Shown here piece by piece: positions 50,301-61,263 of a stretch of DNA of 64,000 nt. A program made the position numbers and the translations under genes. The stretch lies in the NCBI RefSeq assembly GCF_029227915.1, contig NC_079877.1, positions 32,515,851 to 32,579,850 of the forward strand, in the 5' to 3' direction. The stretch comes from Hydractinia symbiolongicarpus. Taxonomy: Eukaryota > Cnidaria > Hydrozoa > Anthoathecata > Hydractiniidae. The notes under the pieces were generated by a model. It saw only the letters and a program-made list of their open reading frames with translations. It was not told the origin of the DNA and did no database searches. Position 1 is the stretch's first letter, and the number at the start of each line of letters is the position of its first letter.

Positions 50301-51994
50301 ACCTCTTTCATTAAGCGTCTCATCAAAAATGAAAACATTTTTGAAAACTACAAGTCTCATGCGTTTTAGTGGTGAAAAAAAAATTTAAAAAATCGTTCGG
50401 GAAATGAGTTTACTCCCTGGGTACTTTCTTTGTAAACATTCGACTACACGGGCCAAGCCCGGGATTTAGGGGAAATCGCTGGTTTTCGTTTGCCGGCGAT
50501 TAAACCCCTTTCATTAAGCGTGTCATTAAAAATGAAAACATTTTTGAAAACTACAAGTCTCATGCGTTTTAGTGGTGAAAAAATAATTTAAAAAATCGTT
50601 CGGAAAATGAGTTTACTCCCTGGGTACTTTCTTTGCAAACTTTTGACTATACGGGCCGAGTGCGGGATTTACGGGAAATCGCGGGTTTTCGTTTGCCGGC
50701 GATTAAACTTCTTTTATTCAGCGTCCCATCAAAAATGAAAACATTATTGAAAGCTACAAGTCTTATGCGTTTTAGTGGTGAAAAATAATTTAAAAAATCG
50801 TTCTGGAAATGAGTTTACTCACAGGGTACTTTCTTTGTATACATTCGACTATACGGGCCAAGCCCGGGATTTACGGAAAATGGCGGGTTTTCGTTTGCCG
50901 GCGATTAAACTTCTTTTATTCAGTGTCTCATCAAAAATGAAAACACTTTTGAAAACTACAAGTCTCATGCGTTTTAGTGGTGAAAAGATAATTTAAAAAA
51001 TCGTTTTGGAAATGAGTTAACTCACAGGGTATTTTCTTTGTATACATTCGACTATGCGGGCCAAGCCCGGGATTTACGGGAAATCGCGGGTTTTCGTTTG
51101 CCGGCGATTAAACTTCTTTTATACAGCGTCTCATCAAAAATAAAAACATTTTTAAGAACTACGAGTCTCATGGGCTTTAGTGGTGAAATAATAATTTAAA
51201 AAATCGTTCGGGAAATGAGTTTACACCCTGGGTACTTTCTTTGTATACTTTTGACTATACGGGGCGAGTCCGGGATTTACGGGAAATCGCAGGTTTTCGT
51301 TTGCCGGCGATTAAACTTCTTTTATTCAGCGTCTCATCAAAAATGAAAACATTTGTGAAAACTGCAAGTCTCATGCGTTTTCGTGGTCAAAAAAAAATTT
51401 AAAAAATCGTTCGGGAAATGATTTTACTCCCTGGGTACTTTCTTTGTATACTTTTGACTATACGGGCCGAGTCCAGAATTTACGGGAAATTGCGGGTTTT
51501 CGTTTGCCGGCGATTAAACTTCTTTTATACAGCGTCTCATCAAAAATAAAAACATTTTTAAGAACTACGAGTCTCATGGGCTTTAGTGGTGAAATAATAA
51601 TTTAAAAATCGTTTGGGAAATGAGTTTAGTCCCTGGGTACTTTCTTTGTATACTTTTAACAATACATGCCGAGTCCGGGATTTACGGGAAATCGCAGGTT
51701 TTCGTTTGCCGGCGATTAAACTTCTTTTATTCAGCGTCTCATCAAAAATGAAAACATTTTTGAAAACTACAAGTCTTATGCGTTTTAGTGGTGAAAAAAT
51801 AATTTAAAAAATCGTTCTGGAAATGAGTTTACTCACAGGGTACTTTCTTTGTATACATTCGACTATACGGGCCAAGCCTGGGATTTACGGGAAATCGCGG
51901 GTTTAGGTTTGCCGGCGATTAAACCTCTTTCATTAAGCGTCTCATCAAAAATGAAAACATTTTTAAAAACTACAAGTCTCATGCGCTTTAGTGG

Positions 51995-52806
51995 TGAAAA
52001 AAAAATTTAAAAAATGGTTCGGGAAATGAGTTTACTCCCTGTGTACTTTCTTTGTATACATTCGCCTATACGGGCCAAGCCCGGGATTTACGGGAAATCG
52101 CGGGATTTCGTTTGCCGGCGATTAAACTTCTTTTATTCAGCCTCTCATCAAAAATTAAAACATTTTTGTAAACTACAAGTCTTATGCGTTTTAGTGGTGA
52201 AAAAATATTTTAAAAAATCGTTCTGGAAATGAGTTTACTCACAGGGTACTTTCTTTGTATACATTCGACTATACGGGCCAAGCCCGGGATTTACGGGAAA
52301 TCGCGGGTTTAGGTTTGCCGGCGATTAAACCTCTTTCATTAAGCGTCTCATCAAAAATGAAAACATTTTTAAAAACTACAAGTCTCATGCGCTTTAGTGG
52401 TGAAAAAAAAATTTAAAAAATGGTTCGGGAAATGAGTTTACTCCCTGTGTACTTTCTTTGTATACATTCGCCTATACGGGCCAAGCCCGGGATTTACGGG
52501 AAATCGCGGGATTTCGTTTGCCGGCGATTAAACTTCTTTTATTCAGCCTCTCATCAAAAATTAAAACATTTTTGTAAACTACAAGTCTTATGCGTTTTAG
52601 TGGTGAAAAAATATTTTAAAAAATCGTTCTGGAAATGAGTTTACTCACAGGGTACTTTCTTTGTATACATTCGACTATACGGGCCAAGCCCGGGATTTAC
52701 GGGAAATCGCGGGTTTAGGTTTGCCGGCGATTAAACCTCTTTCATTAAGCGTCTCATCAAAAATGAAAACATTTTTAAAAACTACAAGTCTCATGCGCTT
52801 TAGTGG
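51995..52806 (+). repeat. Local dimer duplication (2 x 406 bp) inside the large block
   Basis: The TGGTTCGGGAAATG/CTCCCTGTGTAC monomer and its neighbour occur twice in a row (52,014 and 52,420), once in the copy 9.3 kb upstream. This changes the offset between large copies from 9,325 to 9,731. Confidence 0.85.
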
Positions 52807-53276
52807 TGAAAAAAAAATTTAAAAAAACGTTCGGGAAATGAGTTTACACCCTGGGTACTTTCTTTGTATACATTCGCCTATAAGGGTTAAGCCCGGGATT
52901 TACGGGAAATCGCAGGATTTCGTTTGCCGGCGATTAAACTTCTTTCATTAAGCGTCTCATCAAAAATGAAAACATTTTTGAAAACTTCAAGTCTCATGCG
53001 TTTTAGTGGTGAAAAGATAATTTAAAAAATCGTTTTGGAAATGAGTTTACTCACAGGGTACTTTCTTTGTATACATTCGACTATACGGGCCAAGCCCGGG
53101 ATTTACGGGAAATCTCGGGCTTAGGTTTGCCGGCGATTAAACCTTTTTCATTAAGCGTCTCATCAAAAATGAAAACATTTTTGAAAACTACAAGTCTCAT
53201 GCGCTTTAGTGGTGAAAAAAAAATTAAAAAATCGTTCGTGAAATGAGTTTACACCCTGGGTATTTTCTTTGTATAC

Positions 53277-53593
53277 CGACTGATAGCCTTGTGGTAGAGC
53301 GTTCGCTTTCAGTGCGGGAGGTCTTGGGTTCAAACCCCGGCCGAGTCATGCCAGAGACTATAAAAGTGTGAATCTATCCTTTCTGCTTAGCGCTCAGCAT
53401 GAGAATAGGATTGATATCTTAGGCGGTTGTCTAGTTGAGCGATTGCTGTGCTTCCACGACTTTCGTAGCTCAAATGGGAGCTTTAAATGCGCTAGGACCA
53501 CCTTCGCAGGACCCTCGTTGATAGCAGTACCAATAGGAACTGAAGAGGCTATCCTGGGTAAATAATAGTAATAATAATAATAAAAAAAAAAAA
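53277..53593 (+). mobile_element. tRNA-derived SINE, copy 3 (317 bp)
   Basis: Lies 9,731 bp after copy 1 and shares that copy's left-flank variants (GTGAAATGAG, GGTATTTTC), so it descends from copy 1 through the large duplication. The element itself shows no difference by eye. Confidence 0.88.
53284..53337 (+). promoter_or_regulatory. Internal pol III promoter, SINE copy 3
   Basis: A box at 53,284-53,294 and B box at 53,327-53,337, unchanged. Confidence 0.75.
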
Positions 53594-54809
53594 TTCGCCT
53601 ATACGGGTTAAGCCCGGGATTTACGGGAAATCGCGGGATTTCGTTTGCTGGCGATTAAACTTCTTTTATTCAGCGTCTCATCAAAAATGAAAACATTTTT
53701 GAAAACTACAAGTCTTATGCGTTTTAGTGGTGAAAAAATAATTTAAAAAATCGTTCTGGAAATGAGTTTACTCACAGGGTACTTTCTTTGTATACATTCG
53801 ACTATACGGGCCAAGCCTGGGATTTACGGGAAATCGCGGGTTTAGGTTTGCCGGCGATTAAACCTCTTTCATTAAGCGTCTCATCAAAAATGAAAACATT
53901 TTTAAAAACTACAAGTCTCATGCGCTTTAGTGGTGAAAAAAAAATTTAAAAAATGGTTCGGGAAATGAGTTTACTCCCTGTGTACTTTCTTTGTATACAT
54001 TCGCCTATACGGGCCAAGCCCGGGATTTACGGGAAATCGCGGGATTTCGTTTGCCGGCGATTAAACTTCTTTTATTCAGCCTCTCATCAAAAATGAAAAC
54101 ATTTTTGTAAACTACAAGTCTTATGCGTTTTAGTGGTGAAAAAATATTTTAAAAAATCGTTCTGGAAATGAGTTTACTCACAGGGTACTTTCTTTGTATA
54201 CATTCGACTATACGGGCCAAGCCCGGGATTTATGGGAAATCGCGGGTTTAGGTTTGCCGGCGATTAAACCTCTTTCATTAAGCGTCTCATCAAAAATGAA
54301 AACATTTTTAAAAACTACAAGTCTCATGCGCTTTAGTGGTGAAAAAAAAATTTAAAAAAACGTTCGGGAAATGAGTTTACACCCTGGGTACTTTCTTTGT
54401 ATACATTCGCCTATAAGGGTTAAGCCCGGGATTTACGGGAAATCGCGGGATTTCGTTTGCCGGCGATTAAACTTCTTTCATTAAGCGTCTCATCAAAAAT
54501 GAAAACATTTTTGAAAACTTCAAGTCTCATGCGTTTTAGTGGTGAAAAGATAATTTAAAAAATCGTTTTGGAAATGAGTTTACTCACAGGGTACTTTCTT
54601 TGTATACATTCGACTATACGGGCCAAGCCCGGGATTTACGGGAAATCTCGGGTTTAGGTTTGCCGGCGATTAAACCTTTTTCATTAAGCGTCTCATCAAA
54701 AATGAAAACATTTTTGAAAACTACAAGTCTCATGCGCTTTAGTGGTGAAAAAAAAATTAAAAAATCGTTCGTGAAATGAGTTTACACCCTGGGTACTTTC
54801 TTTGTATAC

Positions 54810-55126
54810 CGACTGATAGCCTTGTGGTAGAGCGTTCGCTTTCAGTGCGGGAGGTCTTGGGTTCAAACCCCGGCCGAGTCATGCCAGAGACTATAAAAGT
54901 GTGAATCTATCCTTTCTGCTTAGCGCTCAGCATGAGAATAGGATTGATATCTTAGGCGGTTGTCTAGTTGAGCGATTGCTGTGCTTCCACGACTTTCGTA
55001 GCTCAAATGGGAGCTTTAAATGCGCTAGGACCACCTTCGCAGGACCCTCGTTGATAGCAGTACCAATAGGAACTGAAGAGGCTATCCTGGGTAAATAATA
55101 GTAATAATAATAATAAAAAAAAAAAA
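54810..55126 (+). mobile_element. tRNA-derived SINE, copy 4 (317 bp)
   Basis: Lies 9,731 bp after copy 2 and 1,533 bp after copy 3. The left flank has GGTACTTTC as in copy 2 but GTGAAATGAG as in copy 1, so either copy 2 mutated later or conversion occurred. Confidence 0.88.
54817..54870 (+). promoter_or_regulatory. Internal pol III promoter, SINE copy 4
   Basis: A box at 54,817-54,827 and B box at 54,860-54,870, unchanged. Confidence 0.75.
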
Positions 55127-55410
55127 TTCGCCTATACGGGTTAAGCCCGGGATTTACGGGAAATCGCGGGATTTCGTTTGCCGGCGATTAAACTTCTTTC
55201 ATTAAGCGTCTCATCAAAAATGAAAACATTTTTGAAAACTTCAAGTCTCATGCGTTTTAGTGGTGAAAAGATAATTTAAAAAATCGTTTTGGAAATAAGT
55301 TTACTCACAGGGTACTTTCTTTGTATACATTCGACTATACTGGCCAAGCCTGGGATTTACGGGAAAGCGCGGGTTTTCGCTTGCCGGCGATTAAACCACT
55401 TTCATTTCAC

Positions 55411-55485
55411 AACGATTTTTTTAATTATTATTTCACCACTAAAACGCATGAGACTTGTAGTGAAATAATAATTTAAAAAGTCGTT
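55411..55485. repeat. Inverted-segment hairpin monomer 13 (best-paired type)
   Basis: Partner of hairpin 11 (+9,731), with the same 24/26 arm match. Confidence 0.85.
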
Positions 55486-58234
55486 GGGGAAATGAGTTTA
55501 CTCCCTGGGTACTTTCTTTGAAAACATTCGACTACACGGGCCAAGCCCGGGATTTAGGGGAAATCGCAGGTTTTCGTTTGCCGGCGATTAAACTTCTTTT
55601 ATTCAGCGTCTCATCAAAAATGAAAACATTTTTGAAAACTACAAGTCTTATGCGTTTTAGTGGTGAAAAAATAATATAAAAAATCGTTCAGAAAATGAGT
55701 TTACTCCCTGGGTACTTTCTGTGTAAACTTTGACTATACGGGCCGAGTGCGGGATTTACGGGAAATCGCGGGTTTTCGTTTGCCGGCGATTAAACTCCTT
55801 TTATTCAGCGTCCCATCAAAAATGAAAACATTTTTGAAAACTACAAGTCTCATGGGCTTTAGTGGTGAAATAATAATTTAAAAATCGTTTGGGAAATAAG
55901 TTTACTCACAGGGTACTTTCTTTGTATACTTTTGACAATACGGGCCGAGTCGGGGATTTACGGGAAATCGCAGGTTTTCGTTTGCCGGCGATTAAACTTC
56001 TTTTATTCAGCGTCTCATCAAAAATGAAAACATTTTTGAAAACTACAAGTCTTATGCGTTTTAGTGGTGAAAAAATAATTTAAAAAATCGTTCTGGAAAT
56101 GTGTTTACTCACAGGGTACTTTCTTTGTATACATTCGACTATACTGGCCAAGCCTGGGATTTACGGGAAAGCGCGGGTTTTCGCTTGCCGGCGATTAAAC
56201 TTCTTTTATACAGCGTCTCATCAAAAATGAAAACATTTTTAAAAACTACGAGTCTCATGGGCTTTAGTGGTGAAATAATAATTTAAAAAATCGTTCGAAA
56301 ATGAGTTTACACCCTGGGTACTTTCTTTGTATACTTTTGACTATACGGGCCGAGTCCGGGATTTACGGGAAATCGCAGGTTTTCGTTTGCCGGCGATTAA
56401 ACTTCTTTTATTCAGCGTCTCATCAAAAATGAAAACATTTTTGAAAACTACAAGTCTCATGCGTTTTTGTGGTGAAAAAATAATATAAAAAATCGTTCGG
56501 GAAATGAGTTTACTCCCTGGGTACTTTCTTTGTATACTTTTGGCTATACGGGCCGAGTCCGGGGTTTACGGGAAATCGCGGGTTTTCGTTTGCCGGCGAT
56601 TAAACTTCTTTTATTCAGCGTCTCATCAAAAATGAAAACATTTTTAAAAACTACAAGTCTCATTGGCTTTAGTGGTGAAATAATAATTTAAAAATCGTTT
56701 GGGAAATGAGTTTAGTCCCTGGGTACTTCCTTTGTATACTTTTGACAATACGGGCCGAGTCCGGGATTTACGGGAAATCGCAGGTTTTCGTTTGCCGGCG
56801 ATTAAACTTCTTTTATTCAGCGTCTCACCAAAAATGAAAACATTTTTGAAAACTACAAGTCTCATGCGTTTTAGTGGTGAAAAAATAATTTAAAAAATCG
56901 TTCGGGAAATGAGTTTACTCCCTGGGTACTTTCTTTGTATACTTTTGATTATACGGGCCGAGTCCGGGGTTTACGGGAAATGGCGGGTTTTCGTTTGCCG
57001 GTGAATAAACTTTTTTTATTCAGCGTCTCACCAAAAATGAAAACATTTTTGAAAACTACAAGTCTCATGCGTTTTAGTGGTGAAAAGATAATTTAAAAAA
57101 TCGTTTTGGAAATGAGTTAACTCACAGGGTACTTTCTTTGTATACATTCGACTATACGGGCCAAGCCCGGGATTTACGGGAAATCGCGGGTTTTCGTTTG
57201 CCGGCGATTAAACCACTTTCATTAAGCGTCTCATCAAAAATGAAAACATTTCTGAAAACTACAAGTCTCATGCGTTTTAGTAGTGAAAAAATAATTTAAA
57301 AAATCGTTTGGGAATTGAGTTTACTCCCTGGGTACTTTCTTTGTATACTTTTGACTATACGGGCCGAGTCCGGGATTAACGGGAAGTCGCGGGTTTTCGT
57401 TTGCCGGCGATTAAACTTCTTTTATACAGCGTCTCATCAAAAATGAAAACATTTTTAAAAACTACGAGTCTCATGGGCTTTAGTGGTGAAATAATAATTT
57501 AAAAAATCGTTCGAAAATGAGTTTACTCCCTGGGTACTTTCTTTGAAAACATTCGACTACACGGGCCAAGCCCGGGATTTAGGGGAAATTGCAGGTTTTC
57601 GTTTGCCGGCGATTAAACTTCTTTTATTCAGCGTCTTATCAAAAATGAAAACATTTTTGAAAACTACAAGTCTTATGCGTTTTAGTGGTGAAAAAATAAT
57701 ATAAAAAATCGTTCAGAAAATGAGTTTACTCCCTGGGTACTTTCTTTGTAAACTTTTGACTATACGGGCCGAGTGCGGGATTTACGGGAAATCGCGGGTT
57801 TTCGTTTGCCGACGATTAAACCTCTTTCATTAAGCGTCTCATCAAAAATGAAAACATTTTTGAAAACTACAAGTCTCATGCGTTTTAGTGGTGAAAAAAA
57901 AATTTAAAAAATCGTTCGGGAAATGAGTTTACTGCCTGGGTACTTTCTTTGTAAACATTCGACTACACGGGCCAAGCCCGGGATTTAGGGGAAATCGCTG
58001 GTTTTCGTTTGCCGGCGATTAAACCCCTTTCATTAAGCGTCTCATCAAAAATGAAAACATTTTTAAAAACTACAAGTCTCATGCGTTTTAGTGGTGAAAA
58101 AATAATTTAAAAAATCGTTCGGAAAATGAGTTTACTCCCTGGGTACTTTCTTTGCAAACTTTTGACTATACGGGCCGAGTGCGGGATTTACGGGAAATCG
58201 CGGGTTTTCGTTTGCCGGCGATTAAACTTCTTTT

Positions 58235-58640
58235 ATTCAGCGTCACCTCAAAAATGAAAACATTTTTGAAAACTACAAGTCTCATGTGTTTTAGGGGTGA
58301 AAAAATAATATAAAAAATCGTTCGGGAAATGAGTTTATTCACAGGGTACTTTCTTTGTATACTTTCGATTATACGGGCCGAGTCCGGGGTTTACGGGAAA
58401 TGGCGGGTTTTCGTTTGCCGGCGATTAAACTTCTTTTATTCAGCGTCACCTCAAAAATGAAAACATTTTTGAAAACTACAAGTCTCATGTGTTTTAGGGG
58501 TGAAAAAATAATATAAAAAATCGTTCGGGAAATGAGTTTATTCACAGGGTACTTTCTTTGTATACTTTCGATTATACGGGCCGAGTCCGGGGTTTACGGG
58601 AAATGGCGGGTTTTCGTTTGCCGGCGAATAAACTTTTTTT
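58235..58640 (+). repeat. Adjacent near-identical monomer pair (2 x 203 bp)
   Basis: CGTCACCTCAAAAATG with CTCATGTGTTTTAGGGG and TACTTTCGATTATACGG occur at 58,241 and again at 58,444. Neighbouring monomers elsewhere differ more, so this looks like a recent single-monomer duplication. Confidence 0.8.
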
Positions 58641-59440
58641 ATTCAGCGTCTCATCAAAAATGAAAACATTTTTGAAAACTACAAGTCTCATGCGTTTTAG
58701 TGGTGAAAAGATAATTTGAAAAATCGTTCGGGAAATGAGTTTACACCCTGGGTACTTTCTTTGTATACTTTTGACTTTACAGGCCGAGTCTGAGATTTAC
58801 GGGAAATCGCAGGTTTTTGTTTGCCGGCGTTTAAACTTCTTTTATTCAGCGTCTCATCAAAAATGAAAACAAGTTTGAAGACTACAAGTCTCATGCGTTT
58901 TAGTGGTGAAAAAATAATTTAAAAAATCGTTCGGGAAATGAGTTTACTCCCCGGGTACTTTCTTTGTATACTTTTGACTAAACGGCCCAAACCCGGGATT
59001 TACGGGAAATCGGGGGTTTTCGTTTGCCGGCGATTAAACTTCTTTTATTCAGCGTCTCATCAAAAATGAAAACATTTTTGAAAACTACAAGTCTCGTGCG
59101 TTTTAGTGGTGAAAAGATAATTTAAAAAATCGTTCGGGAAATGAGTTTACACCCTGGGTACTTTTTTGTATACTTTTGACTATACAGGCCGAGTCTGGGA
59201 TTTACGGGAAATCGCAGGTTTTCGCTTGCCGGCGTTTGAACTTCTTTTATTCAACGTCTCATCAAAAATGAAAACAAGTTTGAAGACTACAAGTCTCATG
59301 CGTTTTAGTGGTGAAAAAATAATTTAAAAAATCGTTTGGGAAATGAGTTTACTCCCTGGGTACTTTCTTTGTATACTTTTGATTATACGGGCCGAGTCCG
59401 GGGTTTACGGGAAATGGCGGGTTTTCGTTTGCCGGCAAAT
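58630..59440 (+). repeat. 4-monomer unit (811 bp), copy 1
   Basis: Markers GATAATTTGAAAAATC, GAGTCTGAGATTTACGG, CAAGTTTGAAGAC, CTAAACGGCCCAAACCCGG and CTCGTGCG recur in order 811 bp later. Confidence 0.75.
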
Positions 59441-61263
59441 AAACTTTTTTTATTTAGCGTCTCATCAAAAATGAAAACATTTTTGAAAACTAGAAGTCTC
59501 ATGCGTTTTAGTGGTGAAAAGATAATTTGAAAAATCGTTCGGGAAATGAGTTTACACCCTGGGTACTTTCCTTGTATACTTTTGACTTTACAGGCCGAGT
59601 CTGAGATTTACGGGAAATCGCAGGTTTTCGTTTGCCGGCGTTTAAACTTCTTTTATTCAGCGTCTCATCAAAAATGAAAACAAGTTTGAAGACTACAAGT
59701 CTCATGCGTTTTAGTGGTGAAAAAATAATTTAAAAAATCGTTCGGGAAATGAGTTTACTCCCTGGGTACTTTCTTTGTATACTTTTGACTAAACGGGCCA
59801 AACCCGGGATTTACGGGAAATCGGGGGTTTTCGTTTGCCGGCGATTAAACTTCTTTTATTCAGCGTCTCATCAAAAATGAAAACATTTTTGAAAACTACA
59901 AGTCTCGTGCGTTTTAGTGGTGAAAAGATAATTTAAAAAATCGTTCGGGAAATGAGTTTACACCCTGGGTACTTTGTTGTATACTTTTGACTATACAGGC
60001 CGAGTCTGGGATTTACGGGAAATCGCAGGTTTTCGCTTGCCGGCGTTTGAACTTCTTTTATTCAACGTCTCATCAAAAATGAAAACATTTATAAAAACTA
60101 CAAGTCTCATGGGCTTTAGTGGTGAAATAATAATTTAAAAAATCGTTCGGGAAATGAATTTACACCCTGGGTACTTTCTTTGTATACTTTTGACTATACG
60201 GGCTGAGTCTGGGATTTACGGGAAATCGCAGGTTTTCGTTTGCCGGCGATTAAACTTCTTTTATTCAGCGTCTCATCAAAAATGAAAACATTTTTGAAAA
60301 CTACAAGTCTCATGCGTTTTAGTGCTGAAAAAATAATTTAAAAAATCGTTCGGGAAATGAGTTTACACCCTGGGTACTTTCTTTGTATACTTTTGACTTT
60401 ACAGGCCGAGTCCGGGATTTACTGGAAATCGCAGGTTTTAGTTTGCCGGCGTTTAAACTTTTTTTATTCAGCGTCTCATCAAAAATGAAAGCAAGTTTGA
60501 AGACTACAAGTCTCATGCGTTTTCGTGGTCAAAAAAAAATTTAAAAAATCGTTCGGGAAATGATTTTACTCCCGGGGTACTTTCTTTGTATACTTTTGAT
60601 TATACGGGCCGAGTCCGGGATTTACGGGAAATCGCGGGTTTTCTTTTGCCAGCGATTAAACTTCTTTTATTCAGCGTCTCATCAAAAATGAAAACATTTT
60701 TAAAAACTACAAGTCTCATGGGCTTTAGTGGTGAAATAATAATTTAAAAATCGTTTGGGAAATGAGTTTAGTCCCTGGGTACTTTCTTTGTATACTTTTG
60801 ACAATACGGGTCGAGTCCGGGATTTACGGGAAATCGCATGTTTTCGTTTGCCGGCGATTAAACTTCTTTTATTCAGCGTCTCATCAAAAATGAAAACATT
60901 TTTGAAAACTACAAGTCTTATGCATTTTAGTGGTGAAATATAATTTAAAAAATCGTTCTGGAAATGAGTTTACTCACAGGGTACTTTCTTTGTATACATT
61001 CGACTATACGGGCCAAGCCCGGGATTTACGGGAAATCGCGGGTTTAGGTTTGCCGGCGATTAAACTTCTTTCATTAAGCGTCTCATTAAAAATGAAAACA
61101 TTTTTAAAAACTACAAGTCTCACGCGCTTTAGTGGTGAAAAAAAAATTCAAAAAATCGTTCGGGAAATGAGTTTACTCCCTGGGTACTTTCTTTGTATAC
61201 ATTCGCCTATACGGGCCAAGCCCGGGATTTACGGGAAATCGCGGGATTTCGTTTGCCGGCGAT
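59440..61263 (+). repeat. 9-monomer unit (1,824 bp), copy 1
   Basis: Begins with the second copy of the 811-bp unit and extends through CTCATGGGCTTTAG and GTTTTCGTGGTC monomers to about 61,263. It repeats directly afterwards. Confidence 0.8.

Larger units (their letters stand above)
45845..55590 (+). repeat. Large duplicated block (~9.75 kb), copy 2
   Basis: Tandem to copy 1. Relative to it, about three monomers (609 bp) are missing near 47,900 and a dimer (406 bp) is gained near 52,000-52,800. The end is set where GATTAAACTTCTTTTATTC (55,585) stands against GATTAAACCTCTTTC at 45,856. Confidence 0.88.
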
